Of a DNA stretch of 64,000 nt, positions 62,801 through 64,000 are shown one piece after another. The notes under the pieces are model-generated. The model saw nothing but the letters and a program-made list of their open reading frames with translations, was not told the DNA's origin and did not search any database. The position numbers were made by a program, and so were the translations under genes. The stretch is from JALZCH01 sp036387135 (GTDB lineage: Bacteria; Acidobacteriota; Blastocatellia; Pyrinomonadales; Pyrinomonadaceae): contig DASVUH010000025.1 of NCBI GenBank assembly GCA_036387135.1, positions 1 to 64,000 of the forward strand, in the 5' to 3' direction. Numbering within the stretch: the first letter of the stretch is position 1; each line of letters starts with the position of its first letter.

Positions 62801-63866
62801 GCAACCTTGTCATAGCTGCACGGCTCAGTCGCGTTGCCATGCTTGGGCATCGGTTGATGCTTTGCGTGATCAAGAACGAGGCGTGATATTGCGCGAAAAA
62901 CTGACGCAGGCTTTACTTGCCGTTCATCAACGAGGTGAGATTCACATCACTGCTAGAAGTTTGCGCGCCGCACTGGTTTATATTTTCTTTGGAACGCTCG
63001 AATGCAGGGATTTGCACGAAAACCCGAATCTGTTTCCTGCAATGTATTACGATCGGGCTTTCGATTTTTATTCAGCCTTTCGCCAAGGCGATTTACTAAC
63101 TGAACTAAGTCGGCTTGATCCGGCACTCGAATCACATCCCGAAATAGATCGTTATCTGCTTAAAAAAGCCGAGGACAAATCAAATCATAACAATCAATTT
63201 AACGAACAGCCCTCGCTTGACTCGTTACGTCGTCAAGCATATTTCGAGTGGACGAGACAAGAGATTGAGCGCATCGGAGGTAACGGACATGCTCTCGGAC
63301 TCGCTAAATCAGAGCATCTTGAAAAATTTCTTTTAGTTGAAAGCGGAAATGATTCACAAAGGCAAGAAATTTGTTCGCAATTATGCGAAGGCATTGCCCG
63401 GTTAGAAGATTTACCCGAGGCAGCTTTTGATGCAGACCGAAATTCGATTCCGCTTAAAATTACGCCGCGCACACCGACTGAAACGGCATTTTGGGTCAGC
63501 AAGCCGCGTACTAAATTTAAACTGCGCCCGCGAATTGTGCGTGCTGTTCCTGGAATTGAAACCTTACACACACACGTCATCTTGTCCTATGAGTTTGATA
63601 ACGGACACATCGAAGAATTAGTTATTGGAGCCGAATTGTTTAATTTATTGATGGAATTGCGTGAAGGTTACCAAATCTCCGATGCGCAATCAGATGACAC
63701 GTTTGCTAATCTTTCGATTTTCAAACAGCGGCTCGCTCAAGAAGGCGACCGAGTGTTGTTCGCTTGGAATCCGGCAAATGAACAAGTGATGAAGTTAGAA
63801 GCATCAATAGTTGATGGCATTCAAAAATTGGTAATCGCACCAGCCACGGAAGGCATATCAATATGA
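59865..63866 (+). CDS. NERD - pseudokinase - protein kinase - P-loop NTPase multidomain protein
   Basis: A 1333-residue cytoplasmic protein. Residues 10-120: NERD nuclease-related domain, with D53-E54-L55-D56 and E69-I70-K71. Residues about 200-395: kinase-like fold with HRN (331-333) in place of HRD and no DFG, so inactive. Residues 480-745: Ser/Thr kinase with LGEGGFGKT (488-496), VAK (K517), HGD (D617) and DFD (634-636), probably active. Residues 800-1000: P-loop NTPase with GNAGDGKT (822-829). The last 330 residues are unrecognised, with a CxxC pair near 980 (CHSCTAQSRC). NERD-kinase fusions are known from PglW of BREX/Pgl systems; the added NTPase is not usual there. It is coupled to the next gene by an ATGA overlap. 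Confidence 0.8.
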   Translation: MGLNHFLCGAFVNDSERYAAEYLKSRLQNHAALNDWVLLTNYANSSSSQYLSDELDLVVVGPGGISVVEIKHWNTADLKGNKLSIAEAEAEKINEKAKRLRGKLTRNCSFDFGFVEGKLLFTRGENEKYVEGITRRRIRGVEVFGLTEWKDLLDVSARTILTNDQIAHISRVLHPQATALANNEIQNFDNTFFELKPVERINTPFRRIYHARRKPGRDKVLLHIYDLTASTEKNAIDIARREFEILQRLQKSIWLPNLMDSFQEAKNYPGELYFFSYIDTESPTLAERAKDENWSLDERIYTTFRCIEALGEIHSEGMNADDTEVNNPILHRNLTPETIHVRSNNEPLLTQLHLAKLPGANTVAAAAPHNYAGLEQFFAPEVLAQGIGASSKASDVYSLCASLSVIFTDAPEHFKLPQTDEILKVLRSGLETDLFNRARLAEIYNNLIGIFDEQEPDPPKVTIPAVRYWDEDTIFELHSRFYRVITKLGEGGFGKTFKVMEVDPRTTEDISGPYVAKAITNEAAGREAAIAYSRVRAQSGGAHLAGVLEVVSEWRPDSVTALLKWIKGEPLSDYTGVLPIYFDELGIESHEDTILMWIANICDALTQLHEVGLVHGDVSPRNIIVDGSNIILTDFDTATRVGNQSIGFNPIYCPPEIEAHLPVGFSDDLYALAATIFQTLFDRKPFHHAIYPDKRRGLNWHDIDQSEWKRLSKFLNHATHTDRSQRFASAMDAQNFLRSLSESGDNDNIVPFVTEPILIRTDNEVAWLSQLLQSYPGSPKGNAETRGLDSDFAKFTYVETALDEILADDIKNRRVSLVILCGNAGDGKTAFLQNLAKNLGLEVGTSAQRIWDMTLPDGLKFYANLDGSAAFQGRTANELLDECFAPFQNGEFPEDIVHLIAVNDGKLLEWLEERDDSELTEELYAALEDDYSELNPRIRFIDLNKRSLVGGFQQNSTEVSADFVDKLLWKMLGGETDVWQPCHSCTAQSRCHAWASVDALRDQERGVILREKLTQALLAVHQRGEIHITARSLRAALVYIFFGTLECRDLHENPNLFPAMYYDRAFDFYSAFRQGDLLTELSRLDPALESHPEIDRYLLKKAEDKSNHNNQFNEQPSLDSLRRQAYFEWTRQEIERIGGNGHALGLAKSEHLEKFLLVESGNDSQRQEICSQLCEGIARLEDLPEAAFDADRNSIPLKITPRTPTETAFWVSKPRTKFKLRPRIVRAVPGIETLHTHVILSYEFDNGHIEELVIGAELFNLLMELREGYQISDAQSDDTFANLSIFKQRLAQEGDRVLFAWNPANEQVMKLEASIVDGIQKLVIAPATEGISI

Positions 63867-64000
63867 GTCGTAAAATAGTAGAGGAAGTGCTAAGCATCCG
63901 AGACGTAAAGGAACTTTGGGGAACGGGCTACTATCCGGCACTTCCCGTTACGCCTCAGGAATATTCAATGGGCGGTGTTTTGCCGATAGTTCTATATATG
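63863..64000 (+). CDS. Partial gene coupled to the NERD-kinase protein
   Basis: The ATG at 63863 overlaps the preceding stop (ATGA). Forty-six residues are visible (SRKIVEEVLSIRDVKELWGT...), open to the window edge. No family can be assigned. The overlap indicates that it is the next component of the same system. Confidence 0.75.
   Translation, partial: MSRKIVEEVLSIRDVKELWGTGYYPALPVTPQEYSMGGVLPIVLYM

Overview
The window looks like a chromosome segment of an uncultured acidobacterium, most likely class Blastocatellia. This is inferred, not proven: the left part carries secreted delta-60/FG-GAP and CSLREA beta-helix proteins, a BlaI/M56 pair, several class C beta-lactamase-fold hydrolases and an ECF sigma/anti-sigma pair, a mix familiar from that group. 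No rRNA or housekeeping marker is present to confirm it.

Left part (1-18.8 kb): ordinary chromosome. Two large secreted repeat proteins (864-2999, 3351-6149) are followed by a zinc-ribbon membrane protein, an autoregulated BlaI-type repressor with an M56 membrane protease, three serine hydrolases (9025, 11138, 15100), an ECF sigma factor coupled to a zinc-finger anti-sigma factor, and two TPR/HEAT proteins. It ends in a decayed fourth serine hydrolase.

A tRNA-Met with its terminator (18924-19047) marks the change to an accessory region running to the right edge. 19.4-39.5 kb is a type III-B CRISPR-Cas locus: cas10/cmr2 (GGDD intact, no HD nuclease domain), cmr3, cmr1, cmr4, cmr5, cmr6. A signalling module follows: a CARF-HEPN RNase, a DUF1874/Crn2-type ring nuclease, a membrane-anchored CARF protein split by a -1 frameshift, and a Cas_NE0113 CARF protein with an unknown C-terminal domain. 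Two CRISPR arrays (34 and 28 repeats) share one repeat family that occurs in two interleaved sequence types. Between them sit a penicillin-binding-protein gene, a small membrane gene and the start of a broken reverse transcriptase. Cas6 and an unknown membrane/coiled-coil protein lie after array 2. No cas1 or cas2 is visible.

39.7-46.1 kb looks like an integrated plasmid- or satellite-like element: zinc-finger protein, excisionase-type HTH protein, TOPRIM/P-loop primase-helicase with a 25-bp perfect inverted repeat made of iteron-like units inside its gene, a DUF6788 protein, and two small-element genes.

46.6-59.2 kb, all on the minus strand, is a defence cluster: an NYN/OST-HTH RNase, a type III restriction-modification pair whose mod gene carries an in-frame amber codon and is separated from res by a secreted protein gene, a BSP-type protease, and a UvrD helicase coupled to a PD-(D/E)XK nuclease. 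At the right edge a 1333-aa NERD-pseudokinase-kinase-NTPase protein (59865-63866) is translationally coupled to a partial gene that leaves the window.

The strongest candidates for something new are the cyclic-oligoadenylate effector set with its membrane CARF protein, the two-type CRISPR arrays interrupted by a cell-wall gene and an RT relic, and the NERD-kinase-NTPase system at the edge.
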